In this document: positions 1-7,333 of the stretch, piece by piece
Numbering within the stretch: position 1 is the first letter of the stretch
Layout of the letters: each line of letters begins with the position of its first letter
Assembly: GCA_050184225.1 (NCBI GenBank)
Contig: JBFXAN010000145.1
Span: forward strand, 1 to 16,717
Direction: 5' to 3'
Source of the DNA: JBFXAN01 sp050184225
Lineage (GTDB): Bacteria > Chloroflexota > Dehalococcoidia > CAUJGQ01
Length of the DNA stretch: 16,717 bases
Translations under genes and position numbers: made by a program
Notes under the pieces: generated by a model
What the model was told of the DNA's origin: nothing
The model's input: only the letters and a program-made list of their open reading frames with translations
Database searches by the model: none

Positions 1-52
1 CGCTCAGCATGACAAATAGTCCTCTGCGTCCTCTGCGGTTCGATTCGAACGC
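1..52. other. Left-edge non-coding stretch with a 9-bp tandem repeat
   Basis: This short stretch lies downstream of the ketopantoate-reductase-like gene. It contains TCCTCTGCG twice in direct tandem (20-28 and 29-37), followed by GGTTCGATTCGAAC. The latter resembles a tRNA T-loop, but no acceptor, D or anticodon arms surround it. No clear terminator hairpin with a T-run is visible. Confidence 0.3.
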
Positions 53-1063
53 TCATGCGACCGGCGTCGCGCCGGCGTTTGAGCGTTCGGATTCGATCAT
101 TGCCTGGAGGTCAGAGAAGGTGTAGCGGCCGGGAGGTTCGCCGGCAGCGGCCATGCGAGTGGCAGCGAGGCGGAGGACGCGATTGTGTGGGGTGGGCACG
201 CCGTGCAGCGCGCCGAGCAGGACGATCTCGCCGTTGAGGTAGTCCACTTCGAGAGTCGTGTGACCGCGGGCGATGCTCTGCCAGGTGGAGCTGCCGCCGC
301 GAGGCTGGCCGGCGACTTCGCCCATGCGGAAGTGCTGGGAGACGCGCGATGCGTATTCGTCATCGGAGGCGAAGTCGATACCGGCGGCGGTGTAGCAGGC
401 GATCGCCTCGCGGCGCAGCTCCGCCAGGAAGGAACGGAACTCGGGGTCGCCGCGCCGGGCGTTGGTAACGATCTGGACGCCGTTGCCAAGGTTCGCTAGA
501 AGCTTGGTGTACTTCAGCCGCATGACGGCAGGGTCCGGCTCGGCAAGCATGTGGGAGCGGGAGATATCGGCGCAGATCTGTTCGACGATCGAGTCAGTAC
601 CGTCGGGGTACCGGCCAGCGTGCAGCACGCCGGTGAGCGGCGTCCCCTCGGCGGTCACTTCGCCCGATGTGAGGAACGTCGCGGGCATCGCTACCAGCAT
701 TCCGTACACGCGGGCGAAGCGGCGGGCCGCGATCCGTTCGTTGTCGACGCCGTTCTGGGCGCAGACCACCGGCACGCCGTCGCCGCCGCTTGTTTCGAGG
801 TCGAGCAGCGCCCGCTCGGTGTCCTGGGTCTTCATCGTGAGGATGACCACATCGCCGGCTGTGAACCCGATCTCGCGCGGGTGGCCGACGGCCGGGATCG
901 GGAACCGTGCCTCGCGATCAGGCGTGCGCAGCAGCAGCCCATCCCGGCGGATCGCATCGAGGTGCGCGCCACGACAGATCAGGACCACGTCGTTACCCGC
1001 CTCGAAGAGCCGTGCACCGATACTGCCGCCGATCGCGCCCGCGCCGTAGATGATGTAGCGCAT
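53..1063 (-). CDS. Ketopantoate reductase family protein (ApbA/PanE-like)
   Basis: The 336-residue product is a cytosolic NADPH-dependent 2-ketoacid reductase of the kind that reduces 2-dehydropantoate to pantoate in pantothenate/CoA synthesis. The N-terminal Rossmann domain has GAGAIG at residues 7-12. The C-terminal helical domain has KYTKLLANLGN (184-194) with the expected catalytic Lys187, and LEVDYLNGEIV (271-281) followed by GVPTPHN, which is typical of the family. I chose the ATG at 1063 because the Rossmann strand starts there and GGAGG lies 7 bases upstream in the transcript; an in-frame start at 1108 would add 15 non-conserved residues. Length is near the family norm of about 300-340. 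Many bacteria carry several paralogues, and no other pantothenate gene is nearby, so the true substrate is uncertain. Confidence 0.88.
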   Translation of the reverse strand: MRYIIYGAGAIGGSIGARLFEAGNDVVLICRGAHLDAIRRDGLLLRTPDREARFPIPAVGHPREIGFTAGDVVILTMKTQDTERALLDLETSGGDGVPVVCAQNGVDNERIAARRFARVYGMLVAMPATFLTSGEVTAEGTPLTGVLHAGRYPDGTDSIVEQICADISRSHMLAEPDPAVMRLKYTKLLANLGNGVQIVTNARRGDPEFRSFLAELRREAIACYTAAGIDFASDDEYASRVSQHFRMGEVAGQPRGGSSTWQSIARGHTTLEVDYLNGEIVLLGALHGVPTPHNRVLRLAATRMAAAGEPPGRYTFSDLQAMIESERSNAGATPVA

Positions 1064-1113
1064 AGTCCGTCCTCCGTGCGTTGGATTCCAGGCTCCAGGG
1101 TAAGGCACCGAGC

Positions 1114-1148
1114 AGCATCGCGTGGTGCGGCGTGCACCACGCGATGCT
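1114..1148 (-). terminator. 15-bp perfect stem-loop between two minus-strand genes
   Basis: The arms 1114-1128 (AGCATCGCGTGGTGC) and 1134-1148 are exact inverted complements around a 5-base loop. The hairpin sits in the gap between the stop of the BsuPI-domain gene (1179) and the start of the reductase gene (1063). No U-tract follows the stem on either strand, so a classical intrinsic terminator is not proven. It may instead be a Rho-linked or RNA-processing/stability structure separating the two transcripts. Confidence 0.5.
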
Positions 1149-1178
1149 CGAAGGGAGGGACGTGCTTTCCAGACAAGG

Positions 1179-3389
1179 CTACTGAACTTGAAACGTGATC
1201 GTTCCAGACGGCACCGGGTCCTGGGTGGTCAGCGTCGCCACGGCCTGGAATGTGCCGGGACCGACCGGCATACCCGCGTTCGTGATCTGGTCCCAGGTGG
1301 CGTTGAATCGCTGCTCCTCTCCCGGTAAGAGCCTCACCTCGCGGAACACCTGGGTGAAGGCGCGTCCCTCGGACCAGCGCCAGAGCACCGTTCCGGCTGG
1401 GTCACGGACGACAATGTCGAAGTCCTGACCGGTGGGGAAGGTGAGCGTCAGCGGCGTGGTACCCGGATTGCGGAGCACCATCTCGAACGGCACCTCCTCG
1501 CCCGCTGCATAGATCTCCTTCGTCGTGGTCAGGCTGAACGCCACCTGCTGGGAAGGTGTCGTCTGAATCTGGAACGTTAGTGTGTTGGACTGCACCGGAT
1601 TCGTCGTCGTGAGCGTTGCCGTCGCGCGGTAGGTGCCCGGCGGCGCCTGGAGGCCCGGATCGGACGGTTGCTCCCAGGCAGCGGTGAATTGGAGCTCTTC
1701 GCCGGGTTGGAGCGTCATGGTTCGGAAGACCTGCGTGAAGGCGCGGCCGGTGGAGTATCGCCAGATGACGTTGCCGGACTGATCTCGCAGAGCGACGTCG
1801 AAGTCCTGCCCGGATGGGAACTCCAGCGTCTGCGCCTGGCTGCTCATGTTCCTGGCAACCATGCGGAACTCGACCGGTTCGCCAAGGGCGAAGGTGTCTT
1901 TTGTGGTGCTCAGACCGAACCGGATCGCGGGCGTCGCGGGCTGCTCGATCTGGAACCCGACCGCGTTGGATGTGATCACGTTCTGCGTGGCGGTCGTCGC
2001 CGTTGCCCGGTAGGAACCGGCGGGTACCTGATCGCCCGCGTCTGCGAGCTGGTCCCAGGTGGCGGTGAAGCGGCGCTCCTCGCCCGGTGCAAAGCTGACC
2101 ATGCGGAGTTGTTGCGTGAACGCCCGGCCGGTGGACCAACGCCATACCGCCGCGCCCGTCGGGTTGGTGACAACGATGTCGAAGTCCTGCCCACCCAGGA
2201 AGGTCAACGTCTGAGCCCGGTCGCTGCGATTGCGGAGCACCATCTCGAACGGGACGGTTTCGCCGGCCGCATAGGCGCTTTGCGACGTGCTGAGGACGAA
2301 CTCGAAGGCTGACGAAGCCGGCGGGGTTACGGCCAGCGTCACGCCCTGAAGGTTCGGCGGTGGGGGCTGGCTTGCGGAATCGGCGGCGTACCGTGTGTCG
2401 GCGGCGGGAAGATCGATCGGATCGGCGTAGAGAACGGCGCGTCCCGCGGTGTCGGGCCACACGTCGCCATCGGGGAAGCGCACGCCGCCACAGGCATCGG
2501 ACTGAGCAGCCGCCGAATAGACGCGGCAGGATTGATTGGGCGCCATCACCAGGACGGCGGGCAGTCCGACGACCGCGTTTCGTTCCGGCGAGCGAAGCGT
2601 CCAACCACCCACATCTTGAGATCCGCCGCCGAGGTTCGTGATCTCGACGTGCTCCGGACCCGTGCCGGCGAACTTCAGGTGGGTGATCTGAAGGTACGGC
2701 CAACCCAGGATCCGGGCGATGTTGCGGATGGCGGCGGGGTCGGCCGCGCGCACGCGGAAGACAACGGTTTCATTGAACCGCGCGTCCGGGTCGGTGACGC
2801 CCCGTCCGGCCCAGGCTTCGGCATCACCGTTCCAGAGGGCGAGCCGATTGAAGTCACAGGACGGCGCGCCGGACACCGGGATGCAGGGCCGCAACTCGCC
2901 GAGGTTCAGCGCAGATTCGGCGTAGCGCGCGCCGGCCGGCACCAGGGTGAGGGGGATCTGCACAACGTTGCGTGGGCTACCATCGCGGGCGCTCTCCTCG
3001 AAGACCCACAGGCAGGCCGGTGTCTCTTGATTGACCGAGAAGGCGAGCGTGCCTTCGAAGGGCGCAAGCGCCGGCGCGCCCTGCGCAGCGGTCGTGAAGC
3101 CCTGGGCTATGTCGCCCCCCTGCGCGTCCTTCAGCGCGAACCGGACGTTCGCTTCAAAGACACGTGCCTCGCCGCGGATGGTCGAGGGGCTGACGGTGTG
3201 GACGCCGGGAACCGGATCCCATACGCGGATGGACGGGTCGGCAGGATCCGGGGGGCTCGGGTTCTGGCCGCAGACGTTCGGCGCTTGTGCCAGCACGTTT
3301 GGAGCCGACGTCGGTGCCGCGGCCGCTCCGAACGCGGCGAGGACCGCAACGATCACAAGCAGCGGGTACAGTCGTACCAATCCCTTCAT
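1179..3389 (-). CDS. Secreted Gmad2 - lamin-tail - triple BsuPI domain protein
   Basis: The 736-residue exported protein has a signal peptide at residues 1-35 (KGLVRLYPLL, then a hydrophobic core and an Ala-rich end). Residues about 53-150 match the Gmad2 immunoglobulin-like domain seen in some Gram-positive spore and lipoproteins (IRVWDPVPG, GEARVFEANV, EESARDGSP). Residues about 232-325 look like a lamin-tail domain (HVEITNLG, GGWTLRSP). Three consecutive BsuPI-type beta domains follow at about 362-482, 488-611 and 614-736. Each carries FExVLRN or FRMVARN, GQDFD, a WR[WY]S.GRAFTQ motif and LxPGEExxFxAxW. BsuPI is named for a Bacillus intracellular proteinase inhibitor, but in exported multi-domain proteins it more likely serves as a beta-sandwich adhesion or scaffold module. 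The ATG at 3389 is preceded by AGGAGGTGG. No catalytic residues are recognisable; a cell-surface or secreted structural role is inferred. Confidence 0.85.
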   Translation of the reverse strand: MKGLVRLYPLLVIVAVLAAFGAAAAPTSAPNVLAQAPNVCGQNPSPPDPADPSIRVWDPVPGVHTVSPSTIRGEARVFEANVRFALKDAQGGDIAQGFTTAAQGAPALAPFEGTLAFSVNQETPACLWVFEESARDGSPRNVVQIPLTLVPAGARYAESALNLGELRPCIPVSGAPSCDFNRLALWNGDAEAWAGRGVTDPDARFNETVVFRVRAADPAAIRNIARILGWPYLQITHLKFAGTGPEHVEITNLGGGSQDVGGWTLRSPERNAVVGLPAVLVMAPNQSCRVYSAAAQSDACGGVRFPDGDVWPDTAGRAVLYADPIDLPAADTRYAADSASQPPPPNLQGVTLAVTPPASSAFEFVLSTSQSAYAAGETVPFEMVLRNRSDRAQTLTFLGGQDFDIVVTNPTGAAVWRWSTGRAFTQQLRMVSFAPGEERRFTATWDQLADAGDQVPAGSYRATATTATQNVITSNAVGFQIEQPATPAIRFGLSTTKDTFALGEPVEFRMVARNMSSQAQTLEFPSGQDFDVALRDQSGNVIWRYSTGRAFTQVFRTMTLQPGEELQFTAAWEQPSDPGLQAPPGTYRATATLTTTNPVQSNTLTFQIQTTPSQQVAFSLTTTKEIYAAGEEVPFEMVLRNPGTTPLTLTFPTGQDFDIVVRDPAGTVLWRWSEGRAFTQVFREVRLLPGEEQRFNATWDQITNAGMPVGPGTFQAVATLTTQDPVPSGTITFQVQ

Positions 3390-3646
3390 CTCTCGCTCCA
3401 CCTCCTGGTATTTCGTGTGTCCGCGATCGAACCGTATGGCCGGACTCGATCCACTACTCCACACCCGGCCCGAATGAGCAACACGATTCGTTCGTCGCGG
3501 CCATTCACACCGTATGACAGTGATGCCGTCGGACCTATGACCATCGGGGAAGATTCCGAACGTGCGTGACCGGTACGCGGCGGGCCGCTATGCTTGGGTC
3601 AGTCGTCCGCGCCGAGGGAACGGCGTGGGACCGGAGACAGAACCCG
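3390..3646. other. Divergent intergenic region
   Basis: These 257 bases separate the divergent BsuPI-domain gene and the small plus-strand gene. The left end carries the strong Shine-Dalgarno sequence of the BsuPI gene and the right end a weak candidate promoter for the plus-strand gene. No convincing reading frame, RNA gene or long inverted repeat is seen between them. Confidence 0.5.
3566..3594 (+). promoter_or_regulatory. Candidate sigma-70-like promoter for the small plus-strand gene
   Basis: GTGACC at 3566-3571 and TATGCT at 3589-3594 are separated by exactly 17 bases and each match the -35/-10 consensus at four positions. The predicted transcript would start near 3601, about 46 bases before the ATG at 3647. 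This is pattern matching only; GC-rich genomes give many such partial matches. Confidence 0.3.
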
Positions 3647-3946
3647 ATGCACTATGCATTGACCAGGGATGCGCCTGAGTCCAGCTATGCGGTCTATGGC
3701 AAAGGCGACGACGCCGCCGAAGCGGAGCAGGATGCGAGCCGCAACATCCACACTGAGCTTGGCGACATCCCACTTCTCATCGAGAACCTGATCGTTGTTA
3801 CTCGGGAGGAGGCGGAGCACCAGGGGTACGTGAAACCCGGCGCGCCGGTGATCTGGCACGACAACCTCGGCCGCTACGCCGTCGAGGATCACGGTCCGTT
3901 TCATTCGTCCAAGCTGCAACGGCGGTTGCAGGACCGGTTGACCTGA
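3647..3946 (+). CDS. Small hypothetical protein
   Basis: The 99-residue product is not recognised. It is acidic and soluble, with no signal peptide or membrane helix. The middle (IPLLIENLIVVTREEAEHQG) alternates hydrophobic and charged residues, and the end (KLQRRLQDRLT) is a basic amphipathic helix. I chose the ATG at 3647 because GGAGA lies about 9 bases upstream and a candidate promoter ends just before it. Starts further upstream (in frame from 3566) would overlap that promoter. It converges on the crotonase gene with only 18 bases between stops. An antisense reading frame over the same bases is less likely to be real. Confidence 0.6.
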   Translation: MHYALTRDAPESSYAVYGKGDDAAEAEQDASRNIHTELGDIPLLIENLIVVTREEAEHQGYVKPGAPVIWHDNLGRYAVEDHGPFHSSKLQRRLQDRLT

Positions 3947-3964
3947 CACCCGGGGATTCTGCCG

Positions 3965-4762
3965 CTACCGTCGATGGAAAGCGGCGGCGCGCTTCTCGAG
4001 GAATGCCTGGATTCCTTCGCGCCCATCTTTCGTCCGAGAGAGGGCGCTGATCGCCTGCGCTTCATCCTCCATCGCGGTTTCGAGTGTCGTATTGAGCCCG
4101 CTGTCGAGCAAGCGTTTGGCCGCACCGAGCGCGAGGGTGGCGCCGCCGGCCAGTTCGCTTACAAGAGAGCGGGCAACGGTCTGCAACTCAGCATCAGGCA
4201 CGACCTGGTTGACGATGCTCCATTCTTGCGCCTCGGACGCGCTCAAGGTGCGGTTGGTGAGCGTCAGTTCCTTGGCCCGGCGCAGGCCGACGATCCGGGG
4301 GAGGAAATAGGTTGAGGAGCCATCCGGCGTCAGGCCGGCGCGGGTGTAGGCCATGGTGAAGCGGGCGGACTCGGCGGCGATCGCGAGGTCTCCGACGAGG
4401 GCGAAGGAAAAGCCGGCGCCGGCGGCAACACCGTTGACGGCGATCACCACGGGCGCGTCCATCCGGTTGAGCCGGGAAACAGCGGCGTGGAAGTCGCCGG
4501 TTACCTGTTTGAGGTGGCGGGGGAGGTCATCGCCCTGGGCGGCGAAGCTCTTGAGGTCGCCGCCGGCGCAGAAGAAGCGGCCGCTGCCGGTGATCAGTAC
4601 GGCGCGGACGGCGGCGTCGGCGTCACAGCGGAGGACGGCGTCATGCAGCTCGCGCGCCATCTCGGCGTTAAGGGCATTGGCCGCCTCCGGGCGGTTCAGG
4701 GTGATCTCGGCGACGTTGTCGCGAACGTCGAGGTTGATTGTGGTGTAGGTGTTGGCAGTCAT
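3965..4762 (-). CDS. Enoyl-CoA hydratase/isomerase superfamily protein, PaaG-like
   Basis: The 265-residue protein is a crotonase-fold enzyme that would bind an acyl-CoA thioester and isomerise or hydrate it. The oxyanion-hole segments are CAGGDL (65-70) and the VAAGAGFSF loop (112-120). Both glutamates of classical enoyl-CoA hydratase are absent: Ser119 stands at the Glu144 position of the rat enzyme and Tyr139 at the Glu164 position. The segment GLTPDGSSTYFLPRIVG (143-159) instead matches the PaaG type (1,2-epoxyphenylacetyl-CoA isomerase), in which an Asp in this loop, here Asp147, is catalytic. Isomerase rather than hydratase activity is therefore inferred. The ATG at 4762 is preceded by GGAGGAGG. 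It is divergent from vapBC and no other phenylacetate-pathway gene is nearby, so the physiological substrate is unknown. Confidence 0.87.
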   Translation of the reverse strand: MTANTYTTINLDVRDNVAEITLNRPEAANALNAEMARELHDAVLRCDADAAVRAVLITGSGRFFCAGGDLKSFAAQGDDLPRHLKQVTGDFHAAVSRLNRMDAPVVIAVNGVAAGAGFSFALVGDLAIAAESARFTMAYTRAGLTPDGSSTYFLPRIVGLRRAKELTLTNRTLSASEAQEWSIVNQVVPDAELQTVARSLVSELAGGATLALGAAKRLLDSGLNTTLETAMEDEAQAISALSRTKDGREGIQAFLEKRAAAFHRR

Positions 4763-4800
4763 CGTAGCCTCCTCCATTGGGCCGATCGATCCGTCAACCG

Positions 4801-4829
4801 TTGGAATCCTGGGTCCGCTCCGCTACCAT
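4801..4829 (+). promoter_or_regulatory. Candidate vapBC promoter
   Basis: TTGGAA (4801-4806) and TACCAT (4824-4829) are separated by 17 bases and each match four consensus positions. Transcription would begin near 4836, inside the palindrome at 4830-4849, an arrangement that suits repression by a VapBC complex. The assignment rests on sequence pattern and spacing only. Confidence 0.35.
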
Positions 4830-4849
4830 CTACACACTAGGATGTGTAG
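4830..4849. promoter_or_regulatory. Palindromic operator candidate for VapBC autoregulation
   Basis: CTACACA and TGTGTAG form a perfect 7-bp inverted repeat around a 6-base spacer, 24 bases before the vapB start codon. Type II antitoxins with ribbon-helix-helix folds usually bind such short palindromes at their own promoter as an antitoxin-toxin complex. The position fits; binding is inferred. Confidence 0.55.
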
Positions 4850-4873
4850 GACGATCGAGAGATGAGGTGACGC

Positions 4874-5071
4874 ATGGCGACGAATCTGGCGCTTGACGAT
4901 GCGTTGATAAGGGAAGCACAAGAGATTGGGAACCACAAGACGAAGAGGGAGGCAGTCACGGCGGCATTGGAGGAGTACATCCGGCGGCGACGTCAGCTGG
5001 AGATCCTTAAGCTGAAGGGGAGCATCACTTATTATGACGACTACGATCCGAAGGCGGCGCGGCGCCGCTGA
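4874..5071 (+). CDS. vapB: VapB-family type II antitoxin
   Basis: The 65-residue protein would neutralise the VapC RNase encoded next to it and repress their shared promoter. The N-terminal half (NLALDDALIREAQEIG, then KTKREAVTAALEEYI at 22-36) has the beta-strand plus two-helix layout of a ribbon-helix-helix DNA-binding domain. The C-terminal tail (GSITYYDDYDPKAARRR) is rich in aromatic, acidic and basic residues, as expected of the disordered segment that wraps the toxin. GAGGTGA lies just upstream of the ATG at 4874. The stop codon overlaps the vapC start by one base, so translation is probably coupled. Confidence 0.88.
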   Translation: MATNLALDDALIREAQEIGNHKTKREAVTAALEEYIRRRRQLEILKLKGSITYYDDYDPKAARRR

Positions 5072-5499
5072 TGGATGTCCTGGTCGATAGCACTGTCTGG
5101 TCGCTCGCGCTGCGTCGCCGGCGGACAGCTCTCAGCGAGCACGAGGCCCGCCTGGCCCGCGAGTGGGATGAACTTCTCACTGAGGGTCGCATGGCGATCA
5201 TCGGAATGATTCGACAGGAGGTTCTCTCAGGTATCGCCATCGACACAGAATACGACCGCCTCCGTCGGGTTCTTCGACGTTTCGACGATCTGCCGGTTAC
5301 CTCGGAGGATCACGAACGTGCCGCGGCCTTTTACAACACATGCCGCGCGCGCGGAATCCAGGGGTCACATACGGACTTTCTCATGTGCGCGATCGCCGAG
5401 AAGTTTGACCTCACCATCTTTACAACCGACAGCGACTTCAGCCGCTATGCAGCGCATCTGCCGATTCGATTGCACGGGGTTCGGCCGGAATTCTCCTGA
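5071..5499 (+). CDS. vapC: VapC-family PIN-domain ribonuclease toxin
   Basis: The 142-residue protein is a metal-dependent RNase whose family typically cleaves tRNA or rRNA when released from its antitoxin. The PIN acidic residues are all visible: Asp6 in VDSTVW, Glu50 in RQEVLSG, Asp102 in HTDFLMCAIA, and Asp120/Asp122 in TTDSDF. Length fits the family (about 130-145). The ATG overlaps the vapB stop (TGATG), marking a two-gene operon. It ends 14 bases before the stop of the convergent oxidoreductase gene. No damage is seen, so the module appears intact; the RNA target cannot be read from sequence. Confidence 0.92.
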   Translation: MDVLVDSTVWSLALRRRRTALSEHEARLAREWDELLTEGRMAIIGMIRQEVLSGIAIDTEYDRLRRVLRRFDDLPVTSEDHERAAAFYNTCRARGIQGSHTDFLMCAIAEKFDLTIFTTDSDFSRYAAHLPIRLHGVRPEFS

Positions 5500-5513
5500 C
5501 GAGGAAGTCTTTC

Positions 5514-6950
5514 TCACAGCCGCTTGAGGGCCGACCGCGCCGCGAAGTAGCCGCAGAGGCCGTGGACGCCGGCGCCGGGAGGGGTCGAGGCGGAACAGAT
5601 GGAGAGGCGCTTGTCGGACGTGGCATACGGGGAGAGCCGAAATGCAGGCCGCATGAAGAGCTGTAGCCCATCATGCGCTCCGGCCGCGATGTCGCCGCCG
5701 ATGTAGTTGGCGTTGTAGGCTTCCAGCGCTGCCGGTGACGTGATGTGCCGCGCCAGGATCAGCTTCTTGAAGCCGGGGGCGAACCGCTCGATTTGCGCTT
5801 CGATCCGGTCGGTCATGTCCTCGGTTGAGCCGTTCGGGAGGTGGCAGTACGCCCAGAGGGTATGCTTCCCCGAAGGTGCCCTGGTCGGGTCGAAGAGGCT
5901 CTGCTGTGCGACGAGCACGAACGGCCGATCCGGGTGGCGGCCCTCCGCGATCAGCCGCTCCGAAAGGGCGATCTCCTCCATGCTGCCGCCCAGGTGCACG
6001 GTCCCGGCGCGCCGGCATGCATCAGCCTTCCAGGGAATGGGACCGTCCAGCGCGTAGTCAAGTTTGAAGACTCCGGCCCCGTAGTGGAAGCGAGCGAGGC
6101 TACGCCGATAACCGTCGCGAAAGCGGTGTCCCGCGATGCGCAGGACCTGGGCCGGTGTGAGATCGAAGAGGACGGCATCCGTCGCCGGCACGTCCGCGAG
6201 TGAGTCGACGCGCCGTGCTGTCTGCACCACTCCACCCAAGTCACAGAGGTAGGCCGTCAGCGCGTCGGCAATGCTCTGCGAGCCGCCCTCGGCGACCGGC
6301 CATCCGATCGCGTGTGCGGCGGCGCCCAACACCAGACCAAAACTCGCGGTGAGGGGACGCTCCAGGGGCACGTTGACGTGGGCCGCGATGCCGGCGAACA
6401 GGGCGCGAGTCTTTGCTTCGCGGAAGTTCGACCGCGCCAACCCGGTCGCCGAGCGGACCGCGTTCACGCCAAAGCGCGCCATGAGCAGGGGGTGTCGCGG
6501 GAATCGGGCGAGGGGTCCGAGGACGGCGGGCGCGAGCGCGCGCCAGTTCTTGGCAAGCGGACGCATCAGCCGTCGATAGGCATCCCGGTCGTTGCCGAAC
6601 CGAGCCGCCGTCGCATCGAGCGAGCGTGTGAGGGTGGCGGCGGTGCCGTCGTCGAAGGGGTGGGCGAGGGCGATCTCCGGTTGGATCCAGCGCAGGCCGT
6701 ATGTGTGGAGGGGAAGGCGCCGGAAGAACGGTGAGCCTGCCGCGAGCGGATGCACCGCCGAGCAGATATCGTGGCGGAAGCCGGGCAACGTCAACTCGGC
6801 CGTGCGGCTACCGCCGCCGACGGTTTTGCCCGCCTCCAGCACCGTGACTTGAACTCCGGCCCGTGCCAACACAATGGCCGCCGCCAACCCGTTTGGTCCT
6901 GCCCCGACGACAACGGCAGTTCGCAGCGTGTGAGCCTCCGGGTGATGCAT
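5514..6950 (-). CDS. Phytoene desaturase-like FAD/NAD(P)-dependent oxidoreductase
   Basis: The 478-residue flavoprotein belongs to the CrtI/amine-oxidase-like superfamily. The N-terminal dinucleotide-binding motif is VVVGAGPNGLAAA (13-25), followed by the GG-type motif VGGGSRTAEL. The C-terminus has GGDIAAGAHDGLQLF and SASTPPGAGVHGLCGYFAA, the FAD-closing signature of the large bacterial FAD-dependent oxidoreductase group related to carotenoid desaturases and isomerases. The substrate is not evident, and no crtB or other carotenoid gene is nearby. I chose the ATG at 6950 because the Rossmann strand follows directly; the open frame up to 7172 overlaps the upstream small gene and is Arg/Pro-rich. 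The Shine-Dalgarno is weak, but the start lies only 17 bases after the upstream stop, so coupled translation in an operon with the two small genes is likely. Confidence 0.85.
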   Translation of the reverse strand: MHHPEAHTLRTAVVVGAGPNGLAAAIVLARAGVQVTVLEAGKTVGGGSRTAELTLPGFRHDICSAVHPLAAGSPFFRRLPLHTYGLRWIQPEIALAHPFDDGTAATLTRSLDATAARFGNDRDAYRRLMRPLAKNWRALAPAVLGPLARFPRHPLLMARFGVNAVRSATGLARSNFREAKTRALFAGIAAHVNVPLERPLTASFGLVLGAAAHAIGWPVAEGGSQSIADALTAYLCDLGGVVQTARRVDSLADVPATDAVLFDLTPAQVLRIAGHRFRDGYRRSLARFHYGAGVFKLDYALDGPIPWKADACRRAGTVHLGGSMEEIALSERLIAEGRHPDRPFVLVAQQSLFDPTRAPSGKHTLWAYCHLPNGSTEDMTDRIEAQIERFAPGFKKLILARHITSPAALEAYNANYIGGDIAAGAHDGLQLFMRPAFRLSPYATSDKRLSICSASTPPGAGVHGLCGYFAARSALKRL

Positions 6951-6967
6951 ACAGGCGACTGACCTAA

Positions 6968-7267
6968 TCAGGGCGAGTGGATTGTGCGCTCGTATCGATC
7001 CAGCAGGGCGGCGAGCGCGTCCAAACGATCGAGGTAGTCGCGGACGCGCTCGGCTTCCGTGGCGTCGGCCCCAAGGCGAGGGCGGCTGGTGAGTGTGGCG
7101 CGGAGGGCAGCCATCTCCTCGGAGTCCGGGCCGTAGGTGACGTTGACAAACTCGACAAGGTCGCCGAGCCACAGTTTATAGCGCTCTCCGTCCGGCCTCA
7201 GGGTGCGAAGGAAGTAGCGGCGGCCGGCGAGATCCTGGATGTGGTGTCGGAGATGTGCGGTGTCCAT
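6968..7267 (-). CDS. Small hypothetical protein, paralogue of the gene upstream
   Basis: The 99-residue soluble protein has no recognised domain. It is divergently related to the product of 7334-7657: both carry LRxLR near residue 20, then YxxW, then a YG.DS.E or FG.DS.E motif (here YGPDSEE), then RLD followed by LL near the C-terminus. The C-terminal third (EAERVRDYLDRLDALAALLDRYERTI) is a long amphipathic helix or coiled coil. I chose the ATG at 7267 by alignment with the paralogue. It lacks a good Shine-Dalgarno, and a GTG at 7315 is the alternative. The role is unknown; the tandem arrangement and position before the FAD oxidoreductase suggest one transcript. Confidence 0.6.
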   Translation of the reverse strand: MDTAHLRHHIQDLAGRRYFLRTLRPDGERYKLWLGDLVEFVNVTYGPDSEEMAALRATLTSRPRLGADATEAERVRDYLDRLDALAALLDRYERTIHSP

Positions 7268-7283
7268 CGGCGTGCGTTGAGCA

Positions 7284-7324
7284 GCGTGCCGGGTGCGCGC
7301 GCGAACACGGAGCACCCAGCACGC
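7284..7324. repeat. Imperfect 13-bp inverted repeat in the gap between the small paralogues
   Basis: GCGTGCCGGGTGC (7284-7296) and GCACCCAGCACGC (7312-7324) can pair at 12 of 13 positions around a 15-base loop. The structure fills most of the 66-base gap between the two small genes and lies just before the start of the second one. No T-run follows. It could be a transcript-processing or attenuation element between the two cistrons. Confidence 0.4.
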
Positions 7325-7333
7325 CGCCCCGGT

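Noticed and set aside
20..52. Possible tRNA fragment because of GGTTCGATTCGAAC
   Set aside because: No acceptor stem, D arm or anticodon arm can be assembled around it.
2532..3569. 345-codon plus-strand frame opposite the secreted BsuPI protein
   Set aside because: Arg/Gly-rich shadow with no domains, over a minus-strand gene with a signal peptide, strong ribosome site and recognisable domains.
3599..3949. Antisense reading frame of 116 codons opposite the small gene at 3647-3946
   Set aside because: It has no ribosome-binding site, overlaps the plus-strand gene completely, and its translation is less protein-like; the plus frame has a candidate promoter and Shine-Dalgarno.
6951..7172. N-terminal extension of the FAD oxidoreductase up to 7172
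   Set aside because: The extension is Arg/Pro-rich, overlaps the small paralogue gene, and the Rossmann fold begins right after the ATG at 6950.
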